A stretch of DNA of 64,000 nt, from positions 62,001-126,000 of the forward strand of contig PGZC01000007.1 in assembly GCA_002839995.1 (NCBI GenBank), written 5' to 3'. Position 1 is the first letter of the stretch. Every line of letters begins with the position of its first letter. Origin of the DNA: Gammaproteobacteria bacterium HGW-Gammaproteobacteria-4. Lineage in GTDB: Bacteria; Pseudomonadota; Gammaproteobacteria; Xanthomonadales; Xanthomonadaceae. The position numbers and the translations under genes are program-made. Of the stretch, positions 41,868-49,852 are shown piece after piece. The notes under the pieces were generated by a model. It saw only the letters and a program-made list of their open reading frames with translations, was not told where the DNA came from and made no database searches.

Positions 41868-41883
41868 CCGCGTCGAAAAACCA

Positions 41884-42876
41884 TCAATGCGCGTTGCGCG
41901 GTTTTGCCAGCAGCGTGCCGACATGCGCAAGCCGCGCGGCAACGTCGGGCTTGAGCAGGTATTGCAGCGCCTGGTCGCGTAGACGCTCGATATTTTCGTG
42001 CGACGCATCGTCCAGAAACTGGGTGCCTGCATCCAGCTTCAACTGCATCCGGGTATAGCCACCGCCGACCAGCAAACGGGCGATGTCGTCATTGTTGTCC
42101 GATGCGGCGTCGAAGACCACATCGAGCAGCGGCATCGCCCATTGCATCGCGCCCCAGCTTTTCGCGTCGCGGGCGCTGATCGGGTAGGCATGGCGCCCCG
42201 TGCCCATCGACAGCAGCAGCAGTTGCCTTGGGTCGTCGATGCTGTCGTCGAAACGCAGCGCCTCCGCGATTGCGCACAACGCCGGGTTATTGGCGACGAC
42301 ACCGCCATCGATTACCGCCATTTCGCGCTCACCGACGCGCATCGGGTGCGCCGGAAAATAACCGGGTGCCGCCGCCGAACCGCGCAGCGCCTCCCATACC
42401 GGCACATCGCGGTGTTCGGGCGCGTAACTGCGGAAAAACACCGGCTCGCGGGCGATGGTATCGAAGGCCAGCAACATCACCGGGCGTTGCAGTTGGCCCA
42501 GGGTCATGTCGCCAAAAATCAGATGCAGCACGCGATCGAGGCCGCGGCCATCGAACTTCGGCGCCGACAAGCCCTGGCTGGCGATGCGCCTCGCACGAGA
42601 TAAAACCCGCTTGGGCGTATCCGGGAAGATCGCGCGACTGGCTTCTTCGTACAAGCGGGCCAGTTCAGCAGGGCGCTTGCCAGCAGCCAGGCCGGCCACC
42701 ACCAGCGCGCCGGTCGAATTGCCGACCAGCAGATCGAATTGCTCGGCCACCGGCCCGGCCTGATGCGCGGCTAGACCCTGTTCGAGATGCGCGAGCCACA
42801 GGCTGGGCACCACGCCACGAATGCCGCCACCATCGATGCTCAGAATCCGTTGTGCGCGCAAAGCCCGCTGCTCCAT
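41884..42876 (-). CDS. Patatin-like phospholipase
   Basis: A 330-residue patatin-fold lipid acyl hydrolase. The oxyanion loop is IDGGGIRGVVP near the start, the nucleophile elbow is GNSTG and the catalytic aspartate is in VIDGGVVANNP: a complete Ser-Asp dyad. No signal peptide is seen, so it should be cytosolic. ATG at 42876 is used; a TTG one codon earlier is possible. No cyclic-nucleotide synthase or other CBASS component is near, so a housekeeping or lipid-turnover role is more likely than a defence effector. Confidence 0.88.
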   Translation of the reverse strand: MEQRALRAQRILSIDGGGIRGVVPSLWLAHLEQGLAAHQAGPVAEQFDLLVGNSTGALVVAGLAAGKRPAELARLYEEASRAIFPDTPKRVLSRARRIASQGLSAPKFDGRGLDRVLHLIFGDMTLGQLQRPVMLLAFDTIAREPVFFRSYAPEHRDVPVWEALRGSAAAPGYFPAHPMRVGEREMAVIDGGVVANNPALCAIAEALRFDDSIDDPRQLLLLSMGTGRHAYPISARDAKSWGAMQWAMPLLDVVFDAASDNNDDIARLLVGGGYTRMQLKLDAGTQFLDDASHENIERLRDQALQYLLKPDVAARLAHVGTLLAKPRNAH

Positions 42877-42974
42877 CAAGGGTGGTCTGGTCGCCCCGGG
42901 GCAGACGACTGATGCCTTGGCACCACCCGGGGCGTGCGTTCATTGACTGCGACCGCAACCGCCGAGTTCCCAGG

Positions 42975-43715
42975 TCAGCTACCGAACACACGCTTGAGCA
43001 GATCGCTGCCTCTCTTCAGCGGGTTCTTGCGAATCGCCTTTTCTTCTTCCGCAATGTAGTGGAACAGGCCATCCATTGCCTTGTCGGTGACATATCCATC
43101 GAGGTCCTGGATATTCGCGCCGCCAAGTACGCCGGTCAGGCCGCCGGTCTTCTCGGTCAGTGCCTTGTAGCGCTGGGTTACGTCATTGCTGGCGGTAGCC
43201 TTGCGCACAATCGGAAGAAACGCGTCGCGCAGCCGGTTTTCGCTTACTTTGCGAAAATACTGCGTACCGGCGTCATCACCGCCGCGCACGATGGTCAAGG
43301 CATCGCGCACCGTCATTGCCCGCACGGTGTCGGCGAATATATCCGCAGCTGCCGGCACTGCCTGTTCTGCGGCGCGATTCATCGAAGTTTCAAAGGCGTC
43401 AACCGACGCCCCGGCACCAAGTCGTCGAGCAAGCTTGGCGACCTTGCGCAGGCTTTTCGGGGTGGCGATACGAACTGCCTCGTCGGCCAGGAACCCGTCG
43501 GTCTTGCCCAGGCGGAGCACGGCATTCCGCGTCCCCTGCGCCAGCGCCTCCTTGATTCCCGCAGCCGCTTCGGGCTCGGCGAGCGGCGTGGCCTGCGACT
43601 GCGTTGCATCGGCCCGAGTTAGCAATTGAGCAAGCCGGTCGGACAGCGATTGCGCTGGCGAGGCCGATGCCAGCGTCAGGCTACCAAGCAGCAGCAAAGG
43701 GCAGGCGACACGCAT
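42975..43715 (-). CDS. DUF4197 family exported protein
   Basis: A 246-residue exported protein with a signal peptide (MRVACPLLLLGSLTLASASPAQS) and the DUF4197 body, typical of proteobacteria: IKEALAQGTRNAVLRLGKTDGFLAD, then DALTIVRGGDDAGTQYFRK and the C-terminal DGYVTDKAMDGLFHYIAEEEKAIR. Function unknown; it is mostly helical. GGAGGAG precedes the ATG at 43715. Confidence 0.85.
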   Translation of the reverse strand: MRVACPLLLLGSLTLASASPAQSLSDRLAQLLTRADATQSQATPLAEPEAAAGIKEALAQGTRNAVLRLGKTDGFLADEAVRIATPKSLRKVAKLARRLGAGASVDAFETSMNRAAEQAVPAAADIFADTVRAMTVRDALTIVRGGDDAGTQYFRKVSENRLRDAFLPIVRKATASNDVTQRYKALTEKTGGLTGVLGGANIQDLDGYVTDKAMDGLFHYIAEEEKAIRKNPLKRGSDLLKRVFGS

Positions 43716-44061
43716 TGATGGCTCCTCCTGGCGGGTATGGCTGCGGTAGTGTAGCGCGGCGTGAACACGCGCACGGCTGCCGTCGCGATCGCAGGCACGG
43801 TTCAACACGCGCTGTGTCGATAATGCCGATATCGATTTCCAGGTCGGCTCATTGCGCCAACACGCTCGCATTTACGTTAAAACCGAGTTAGAGTGCCAAC
43901 CGCTGTGTTTGCTTGGGTCACTGAAGATCGTGGCCTGATGCGGTAGATCCAAATGATCCGCTACATCGATGCGCGTCGCTTTCTCCTGAGGCAATACAGC
44001 ACCCGAGGCGAACGGTAGACATTTCGCCAGTCCTTTCACACATTGTTTTGGGAGCAAGTTC
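43716..44061 (+). promoter_or_regulatory. Long leader region of the cold-shock gene
   Basis: No gene is supported in these 346 bases. Cold-shock genes usually carry a long structured leader, and a fold is visible at 43937-43967: GATG and GATC on the left pair with GATC and CATC on the right around a five-base loop, with two mismatches. GGGAGC at 44050-44055 is the ribosome site. I found no convincing promoter. Confidence 0.4.
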
Positions 44062-44271
44062 ATGTCGGATCGTCAAACTGGCACGGTAAAGTGGTTCAAC
44101 GATGCCAAAGGCTTTGGTTTTATCAGCCGCGAGAATGGTGAGGACGTGTTTGTTCACTTCCGCGCCATCCAGGGCAACGGCTTCAAGTCGCTGCAGGAAG
44201 GCCAGCAGGTCACCTTCAAGCTGGTGCAGGGCCAGAAGGGCCTGCAGGCGGACGAGGTTCAGGCCCTGTAA
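44062..44271 (+). CDS. Cold-shock protein, CspA family
   Basis: A 69-residue single cold-shock domain that binds single-stranded RNA and DNA and melts RNA structure. The RNP1 motif KGFGFISRE and RNP2-like DVFVHFRAI are intact, preceded by [12 protein letters not shown]. The family is CspA/CspD-like; the paralogue cannot be named. A terminator follows 33 bases after the stop. Confidence 0.97.
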   Translation: MSDRQTGTVKWFNDAKGFGFISRENGEDVFVHFRAIQGNGFKSLQEGQQVTFKLVQGQKGLQADEVQAL

Positions 44272-44303
44272 TCGGATTTCCGACGCATAGCGGCAGACTC
44301 AAG

Positions 44304-44330
44304 ACCCCGGGCACCGTCCCGGGGTTTTTA
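44304..44330 (+). terminator. Terminator of the cold-shock gene
   Basis: ACCCCGGG pairs with CCCGGGGT around CACCGT, then TTTTTA. Standard Rho-independent form. Confidence 0.92.
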
Positions 44331-44540
44331 TTGCAATTTGTTTCAGCATCGGTGTGAACTGCGGCAGACAGAAGGTTTTGCGGCTGGCAGCCAATCGCCT
44401 TCACGCGATATGGCGCGGCTCGGTTCCAGATTTGATCGGATCTGGGTGGGGAATCGGGTGGGAGTCGTTCCGCCAGCGACCATCATGGAATGTGGCGGGC
44501 ACGGACTTACGCTCGCACTTACACTCATCGCACTCGCATA

Positions 44541-44568
44541 TGTTACATAATATACATTATGCGAAGTA
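44541..44568 (-). other. dif: dif-like XerCD recombination site
   Basis: Read on the minus strand the arms are ACTTCGCATAA (XerC side) and TTATGTAACAT (XerD side) around the central TGTATA. Compared with the E. coli dif arms GGTGCGCATAA and TTATGTTAAAT the match is 8/11, 6/6 and 9/11. The 344-base gap 44272-44615 holds no other gene or motif besides the csp terminator. dif is where XerC and XerD resolve chromosome dimers at the terminus. FtsK-orienting motifs on the two sides point toward it. An alternative is a site used by a mobile element exploiting Xer. Confidence 0.75.
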
Positions 44569-44615
44569 AACCAACCCGCCACGGGCACCACTGCAGCCCC
44601 CTTCGCATCATGGGG

Positions 44616-45035
44616 TCATAGCGCCTCGGCGCAAAACTTGGCCGGGGTGACGATGCGTGTGCGGCCAACGTGACCGCGTTGCAGCAGCCCAGCGCGGCGG
44701 TCGCCGGTCACGAGGTAGTCGGCATCGCCTGTCATGGCCATTGCCAGCAGGAACGCATCGTTTGGATCATTCGCCTCGACGCCTTCCGGCAGTGGCGGCA
44801 GCACATCCAGCACGATGGTCCGCTGCATGTTGTTGACCATCGCGCCGATACGGTGCGCTGGCAGAAGGGTCTTGAGCTTCGGATAGCGGCTCACGCGCCG
44901 TAATTCATCGAGTTGCGCCGCCGATGTCAGTAGTTCGAAGCGTGCCGCGCGCCAAGCGCGGTAGATCATGTCCGGCGGGCCGTGCGGTGAGATCAACGCA
45001 GCCAGCAACACGTTGGTGTCCAGGATGACGCGCAT
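44616..45035 (-). CDS. PIN-domain toxin of a type II toxin-antitoxin pair
   Basis: A 139-residue PIN-like ribonuclease (COG1569 type). The fold starts MRVILDTNVLLAALISP with the first acidic residue, and carries further acidic residues in LDELRRVSRY, DPNDAFLLAMA and DADYLVTGD, the four carboxylates that bind metal in PIN nucleases. ATG at 45035 shares its A with the antitoxin stop (TGATG), so translation is coupled; a TTG one codon earlier is less likely. The cleaved RNA is unknown. It stands next to the dif-like site. Confidence 0.85.
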   Translation of the reverse strand: MRVILDTNVLLAALISPHGPPDMIYRAWRAARFELLTSAAQLDELRRVSRYPKLKTLLPAHRIGAMVNNMQRTIVLDVLPPLPEGVEANDPNDAFLLAMAMTGDADYLVTGDRRAGLLQRGHVGRTRIVTPAKFCAEAL

Positions 45036-45274
45036 CAATGCTCACGCGCCCACTGCACCGCTTCGTCGACGAGGTCGGTCAGCTCGTCCTCGCTCATACC
45101 GGCAGCGGCGCTCTTGGCTTGATCGACAGCCCGTTCCAGGAGATAGGCGCGCACGGCTTCTTCGATGAATCGTGACAAGTCGCCCTTGCGGCCGCCGCCC
45201 TGCGCGGCGATGAACATGCGTACGGATTGATCCACGTCCTGCGACACGACGATGTTCCAGCGAACGGTGTTCAT
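45035..45274 (-). CDS. Ribbon-helix-helix antitoxin
   Basis: A 79-residue putative antitoxin. The N-terminal strand WNIVVSQDVDQSVRMFI and helix GDLSRFIEEAVRAYLLER form a CopG/Arc-type ribbon-helix-helix DNA-binding domain; the acidic C-terminal segment (MSEDELTDLVDEAVQW) should cover the toxin. The start is the ATG at 45274. A perfect inverted repeat 23 bases upstream is a likely autoregulatory operator. Confidence 0.8.
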   Translation of the reverse strand: MNTVRWNIVVSQDVDQSVRMFIAAQGGGRKGDLSRFIEEAVRAYLLERAVDQAKSAAAGMSEDELTDLVDEAVQWAREH

Positions 45275-45297
45275 GGCTTCCTCCAGTGCTTGTGTGC

Positions 45298-45317
45298 ATA
45301 GGTGTTTATACACCTAT
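45298..45317. promoter_or_regulatory. Inverted-repeat operator of the toxin-antitoxin operon
   Basis: ATAGGTGT, TTAT, ACACCTAT form a perfect 8-base inverted repeat 23 bases before the antitoxin start. Ribbon-helix-helix antitoxins bind such repeats as dimers of dimers. The following stretch 45318-45577 contains no gene that I can support. Confidence 0.6.
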
Positions 45318-45577
45318 TTACGGAGTGCTCCAAGAGTTCAATACAGCGCTCGTTTTCCAAGAAGAGTTGGCGAACTGCGCGAAGGCCGCACGCCCGGCGA
45401 AATGGAACCATGCCGATACCCCGCGCAGAATCGGGAAAACGCGCTTTGCGCCCCGACGAAAGCTGCTCCCCTGCCTTACGCTTGCACCGCGGCGAGACCG
45501 ATCCGCTACAACCGCGACCTGCGCTAACCCTGCACGGATGAAGCCGGGGTAGCCATCATTCGTGCCCAAGATCACGT

Positions 45578-46591
45578 CTAATCCGCATACCCCTCCGGAT
45601 TCTTCTCCTGCCAGCGCCACGCATCGCGGCACATCGCATCCAGATCAAGTTCGGCTTTCCAACCAAGCAGTTCGTGCGCCAGACCCGGATCGGCAAACAC
45701 TGCGGCGCTGTCGCCCGGCCGGCGCGCAACGATGTCGTAGGCCACGGTTTTTCCGGAAGCGCGTTCGAAGGCGTTGACCAGTTCCAGCACGCTGACGCCG
45801 CTTCCGGTGCCGAGGTTGACGGTAACGTTGCGATCCTTGGCGCACAGATAATCCAGCGCATCGACGTGGGCGCGGGCGAGGTCCATCACGTGCAGGTAAT
45901 CGCGTACGCCGGTGCCGTCGGGGGTTGGGTAGTCGTTGCCGAAGATGCGCAGCTTTTCGCGTCGGCCCACGGCCACCTGGCACACGAACGGCATCAGATT
46001 GTTGGGTGTGCCGCTCGGGTCTTCGCCAATCAGACCCGAAGGATGCGCGCCAACCGGGTTGAAGTAGCGCAGCACGGCGGCGCGGAAGCCCGGGTCGGCG
46101 CTGCACAGGTCGCCGATCAGTTGCTCCATCACCAGTTTGGTACGGCCATAGGGGTTGGTCGCCTGCAGCGGTGCGTCCTCGCGCACCGGAACGTGCGTTG
46201 GATCGCCGTATACGGTGGCCGACGAACTGAACACCAGTCGGCGCACGTTCGCTGCGCACATGGCCTGCAACACGGTAATGGTGCCGCTGATGTTGTTGTC
46301 GAAGTAATCCAGCGGCTTTTCGCAGGACTCGCCGACCGCCTTGAGCGCGGCAAAGTGCATCACTGCGTCAAAGGCGTACTGCGAAAACAACCGGGCCAGT
46401 GCGGCGGCATCACGGACATCCAGCTCGTGCAGCGGCAGCGGCGCGCCAACCACTTGCTCCAGGCGGGCAACGGCAGCGCGCGAACTGTTGCTGAAGTTGT
46501 CCGCTATCACGACCTGATGGCCGCGCTCTGCCAGCACGACGGCGGTGTGTCCGCCGATGTAGCCTGCCCCGCCCAGAACCAGAATCTGCAT
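45578..46591 (-). CDS. galE: UDP-glucose 4-epimerase
   Basis: A 337-residue short-chain dehydrogenase-type epimerase converting UDP-glucose and UDP-galactose. The NAD motif is GGAGYIGGHT, the catalytic YxxxK is in NPYGRTKLVME, and the serine/threonine in FSSSATVYG. RYFNPVGAHPSG and GVRDYLHVMD are typical. ATG at 46591 has GGGGAG upstream. It is divergent from the polysaccharide genes and may feed them. Confidence 0.94.
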   Translation of the reverse strand: MQILVLGGAGYIGGHTAVVLAERGHQVVIADNFSNSSRAAVARLEQVVGAPLPLHELDVRDAAALARLFSQYAFDAVMHFAALKAVGESCEKPLDYFDNNISGTITVLQAMCAANVRRLVFSSSATVYGDPTHVPVREDAPLQATNPYGRTKLVMEQLIGDLCSADPGFRAAVLRYFNPVGAHPSGLIGEDPSGTPNNLMPFVCQVAVGRREKLRIFGNDYPTPDGTGVRDYLHVMDLARAHVDALDYLCAKDRNVTVNLGTGSGVSVLELVNAFERASGKTVAYDIVARRPGDSAAVFADPGLAHELLGWKAELDLDAMCRDAWRWQEKNPEGYAD

Positions 46592-46775
46592 CTTCACTCC
46601 CCTGCCAGGTTTCACTCATATCCAGCATCACGGTTGCAATACCACGTACAACACCCTGTGCGAGCATGCGTAGTGTAGTGTTTTGCCAGCCTTGCCGGAT
46701 TTGCATGCGTTTCGCGTTGAATGGAACGCATTGGATGGATGTCGACGGCCATCGCAAAGCCCCCTACCTTCCCAG

Positions 46776-48077
46776 ATGAGCACCCACATGAGCGCTGAAC
46801 TTCCCGGCCACGATCAAATCCGGATTGCCATCATCGGCTTGGGCTATGTCGGCTTGCCGCTGGCGGTGGCATTCGGGCGGCGCTTGCCGACGATCGGCTA
46901 TGACATCGATCAGGCACGGATTGCCGAGCTCAATGCCGGACGCGATCACACTCTGGAAGTATCCAGCAACGAATTGCGCGCGGCGCAGCAGTTGCGTTGC
47001 AGCCATGACCCTGCCGATCTTCTAGGCTGCAATGTGTTCATCGTCACCGTCCCTACCCCGATCGACGACTACAAGCGCCCTGATCTGCGGCCGCTGGAGT
47101 CGGCCAGCCGAACGGTGGGCCGCGCGATCCGTCGCGGCGGCGTGGCGATTTACGAATCGACGGTCTATCCCGGTGCCACTGAAGAAGTCTGCGTGCCGAT
47201 CATCGAGCGCGAGTCGGGGCTGCGTTATCGGCACGACTTCCACGCCGGCTACAGCCCGGAGCGGATCAACCCCGGCGACAAGGTGCACCGGCTGGAAACC
47301 ATCACCAAGGTAACCTCCGGCTCCAGCCCGGAGGTGGCGAAATTCGTCGATGACCTGTACCGGCAGATCGTCAGCGCCGGCACCCACCGCGCCTCCAGCA
47401 TCCGTGTGGCCGAGGCGGCCAAAGTGATCGAAAACACCCAGCGCGACGTCAACATCGCATTGATCAACGAGCTGGCACTGATTTTTGAGCGCATGGGCAT
47501 CGATACCCATGAAGTGCTGGAAGCGGCAGGCAGCAAATGGAACTTCCTGCCGTTTCGGCCGGGGCTGGTCGGTGGCCACTGCATCGGCGTGGACCCGTAC
47601 TACCTCACGCACAAGGCGCAACAGATCGGGTACCACCCGGAGGTGATCCTCGCCGGCCGCCGGATCAACGACAGCATGGGTAGCCACGTCGCGCAGCGGG
47701 TGATCAAACTGATGGCGCAACGCGAAATTCCCACCGCCAAGGCCAAAGTGTTGATCCTGGGGCTGGCGTTCAAGGAGAATTGCCCGGATCTGCGCAATAC
47801 CCGGGTGGTGGACATCATCGCCGAACTGCACAGCTACAACGTCGATGTGGATGTCTGCGATCCGTGGGTGGATGCGGTGCAGGCGAAACATGAGTATGGC
47901 ATCGACCTGGTGGCCGAACCCGAGGCCGGGCGCTATGACGCATTGGTGGTCGCGGTCAGTCATGACCGGTTTGTCGGCCTCGGCGCGAGCGGCGTGCGCG
48001 CTTTCGGCAAGCCCGGCGCGGTGCTGTTCGACGTCAAACGCGTGTTGCCGCGCGAACAGACCGACGGCTGTCTGTAA
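46776..48077 (+). CDS. tviB: UDP-N-acetylhexosamine 6-dehydrogenase, TviB/WbpO type
   Basis: A 433-residue NAD-dependent nucleotide-sugar dehydrogenase that oxidises C6 of UDP-GlcNAc or UDP-GalNAc to the uronic acid. The NAD motif is GLGYVGLPLAVAFG; the catalytic cysteine is C269 in LVGGHCIGVDPYYLTHKAQ, and ILAGRRINDSMG follows, both typical of TviB/WbpO rather than UDP-glucose dehydrogenases. Two ATGs (46776 and 46788) are possible. It is the first gene of the rightward polysaccharide locus. Confidence 0.9.
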   Translation: MSTHMSAELPGHDQIRIAIIGLGYVGLPLAVAFGRRLPTIGYDIDQARIAELNAGRDHTLEVSSNELRAAQQLRCSHDPADLLGCNVFIVTVPTPIDDYKRPDLRPLESASRTVGRAIRRGGVAIYESTVYPGATEEVCVPIIERESGLRYRHDFHAGYSPERINPGDKVHRLETITKVTSGSSPEVAKFVDDLYRQIVSAGTHRASSIRVAEAAKVIENTQRDVNIALINELALIFERMGIDTHEVLEAAGSKWNFLPFRPGLVGGHCIGVDPYYLTHKAQQIGYHPEVILAGRRINDSMGSHVAQRVIKLMAQREIPTAKAKVLILGLAFKENCPDLRNTRVVDIIAELHSYNVDVDVCDPWVDAVQAKHEYGIDLVAEPEAGRYDALVVAVSHDRFVGLGASGVRAFGKPGAVLFDVKRVLPREQTDGCL

Positions 48078-48122
48078 CGCGAACAGGCTTCCAGCTCACC
48101 CCGAAACCCGATCAGGATCGCC

Positions 48123-49130
48123 ATGCGTGTATTGGTTACCGGCGCCGCCGGCTTCATCGGCTCGCATCTCTCGCAGCGGCTGCTGGCGCGCGGCGATGAG
48201 GTGTTGGGCTACGACAACCTCAATGCCTATTACGACCCGACCCTCAAGCAGGCTCGGCTCGATCGGCTGACGCCAAACCGCAACTTCCGGTTCGTGAAGG
48301 CGTCGCTGGAGGATGGCTCGGCGCTGGAACGCGCGTTCACCGAATTTGCGCCGCAGCGCGTGGTCAATCTGGCGGCGCAGGCCGGCGTGCGCTATTCGCT
48401 GGAGAACCCGCAGGCCTATATCGACAGCAATATCGTCGGCTTCACCAATATCCTTGAGTCCTGCCGCCACCATGGCGTCGATCACCTGGTTTACGCATCG
48501 TCGAGCTCGGTCTACGGCGCCAATCGCAAACTGCCGTTCTCGGTGGAAGATCCGGTCGATCACCCGGTGAGCCTGTATGCGGCCACCAAGAAAGCCAACG
48601 AGTTGATGGCGCATACCTACAGCCACTTGTTTGCGTTACCGACCACCGGCTTGCGTTTCTTTACCGTGTACGGGCCGTGGGGGCGCCCGGACATGGCGCT
48701 GTTTCTGTTTACCCGCAAGATCCTCGCCGGCGAGCCGATCGATGTGTTCAACAATGGCCACCATCGCCGCGATTTCACCTACATCGATGACATCGTCGAG
48801 GGCGTGATCCGCACTCTGGACCAGGTGCCGGAAGCCGACCCGGGCTACAACCCGCCCTCGCCCACCCCGGCACGTTCGGCCGCCCCGTACCGGGTTTACA
48901 ACATCGGCAATCACCAGCCGGTGGAGCTGTTGCGGTACATCGAATTGCTGGAGGAGTGCCTCGGCCGCAAGGCCGAACGCCGCCTGTTGCCGCTGCAACC
49001 GGGCGACGTGCCGGACACCTTCGCCGATGTCGAGGCTCTGCAGCGTGACACCGGTTACACACCGGCCACACCCATCACCGAGGGCATCGCCCGCTTCGTT
49101 GCCTGGTACCGCGAGTTCTATCGCGTTTGA
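48123..49130 (+). CDS. NAD-dependent nucleotide-sugar epimerase (UDP-glucuronate 4-epimerase-like)
   Basis: A 335-residue short-chain epimerase. The NAD motif is [11 protein letters not shown], the catalytic pair is SSSSVYG and [11 protein letters not shown], and the [17 protein letters not shown] signature matches UDP-glucuronate 4-epimerases (LpsL/Cap1J). Together with the TviB-type dehydrogenase it would make a galacturonic-type sugar; whether the substrate is acetamido or plain uronic acid cannot be decided. Confidence 0.88.
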   Translation: MRVLVTGAAGFIGSHLSQRLLARGDEVLGYDNLNAYYDPTLKQARLDRLTPNRNFRFVKASLEDGSALERAFTEFAPQRVVNLAAQAGVRYSLENPQAYIDSNIVGFTNILESCRHHGVDHLVYASSSSVYGANRKLPFSVEDPVDHPVSLYAATKKANELMAHTYSHLFALPTTGLRFFTVYGPWGRPDMALFLFTRKILAGEPIDVFNNGHHRRDFTYIDDIVEGVIRTLDQVPEADPGYNPPSPTPARSAAPYRVYNIGNHQPVELLRYIELLEECLGRKAERRLLPLQPGDVPDTFADVEALQRDTGYTPATPITEGIARFVAWYREFYRV

Positions 49131-49231
49131 GTCGCGTTTGAGCGTCGACAAGCATCCGATTGTCTCCCTCGCAAGTGGCCGGAACGCGGTGTGATCCGCG
49201 TTCTCTTTGTTGCCTCCTGGGGAGTAAATCC

Positions 49232-49852
49232 ATGCGACTGATTCGTACTTTTGCCGTACCGTTCCTTGCGCTGCTGCTGACCGCATGTTCATCCACCGGC
49301 ACCCGTTCGGCGGGTGCGCCGCCGGCGCCGACCGAAGCGGCGGTGACGGCTTACCTGATCGGTGTCGATGACGTTGTGCAGGTCTCGGTGTGGCGCAATC
49401 CGGATCTGGGCATCAGCGTGCCGGTGCGTCCGGACGGAATGATTTCGGTACCGTTGATTGGCGATGTTGCGGCAGGTGGGCGCACACCCGCGCAGGTGGC
49501 GCAGGAGATTCAGGACAGGCTGGCCATTTATGTTCGCGACCCGCAAGTTGCCGTCATCCTCACCGAACTGCGCAGCCACGAATACCTGTCGCGCGTACGG
49601 GTAACCGGTGCCGTGCGACAGCCGGTGTCGATCCCCTTCCGCCAAGGCATGACTGTGCTCGATGCGGTACTGGCGGCAGGCGGGCTGACCGAATTCGCCG
49701 CACCGGATCGCTCGGCGTTGTATCGCAAAATCGGCGATGGCAGCCGCAGTTATGCCGTGCGTCTCGACCGGATCCTGGATCGCGGCGATTTGTCGACCAA
49801 CTTCCAGGTAGCGCCTGGCGATGTGATCACGGTGCCGGAACGGGTGTTATGA
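49232..49852 (+). CDS. Polysaccharide export lipoprotein, Wza/GumB-like
   Basis: A 206-residue outer-membrane export lipoprotein. MRLIRTFAVPFLALLLTAC gives lipobox LTAC. The polysaccharide-export domain begins AYLIGVDDVVQVSVWRNPDLGISVPVRPDG, followed by SLBB-type repeats (VRVTGAVRQPVSIPFRQGMTVLDAVLAAGG). It is shorter than E. coli Wza. ATG at 49232 follows TGGGGAG. It overlaps the chain-length gene by ATGA. Confidence 0.9.
   Translation: MRLIRTFAVPFLALLLTACSSTGTRSAGAPPAPTEAAVTAYLIGVDDVVQVSVWRNPDLGISVPVRPDGMISVPLIGDVAAGGRTPAQVAQEIQDRLAIYVRDPQVAVILTELRSHEYLSRVRVTGAVRQPVSIPFRQGMTVLDAVLAAGGLTEFAAPDRSALYRKIGDGSRSYAVRLDRILDRGDLSTNFQVAPGDVITVPERVL

Noticed and set aside
41884-42876. Patatin as a CBASS (CapV-type) defence effector.
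   Set aside because: No cyclic-nucleotide synthase or accessory defence gene is near; neighbours are metabolic.
45318-45577. Overlapping short open frames between the antitoxin operator and galE.
   Set aside because: No ribosome site, no conserved motif, and all three frames look equally non-coding.
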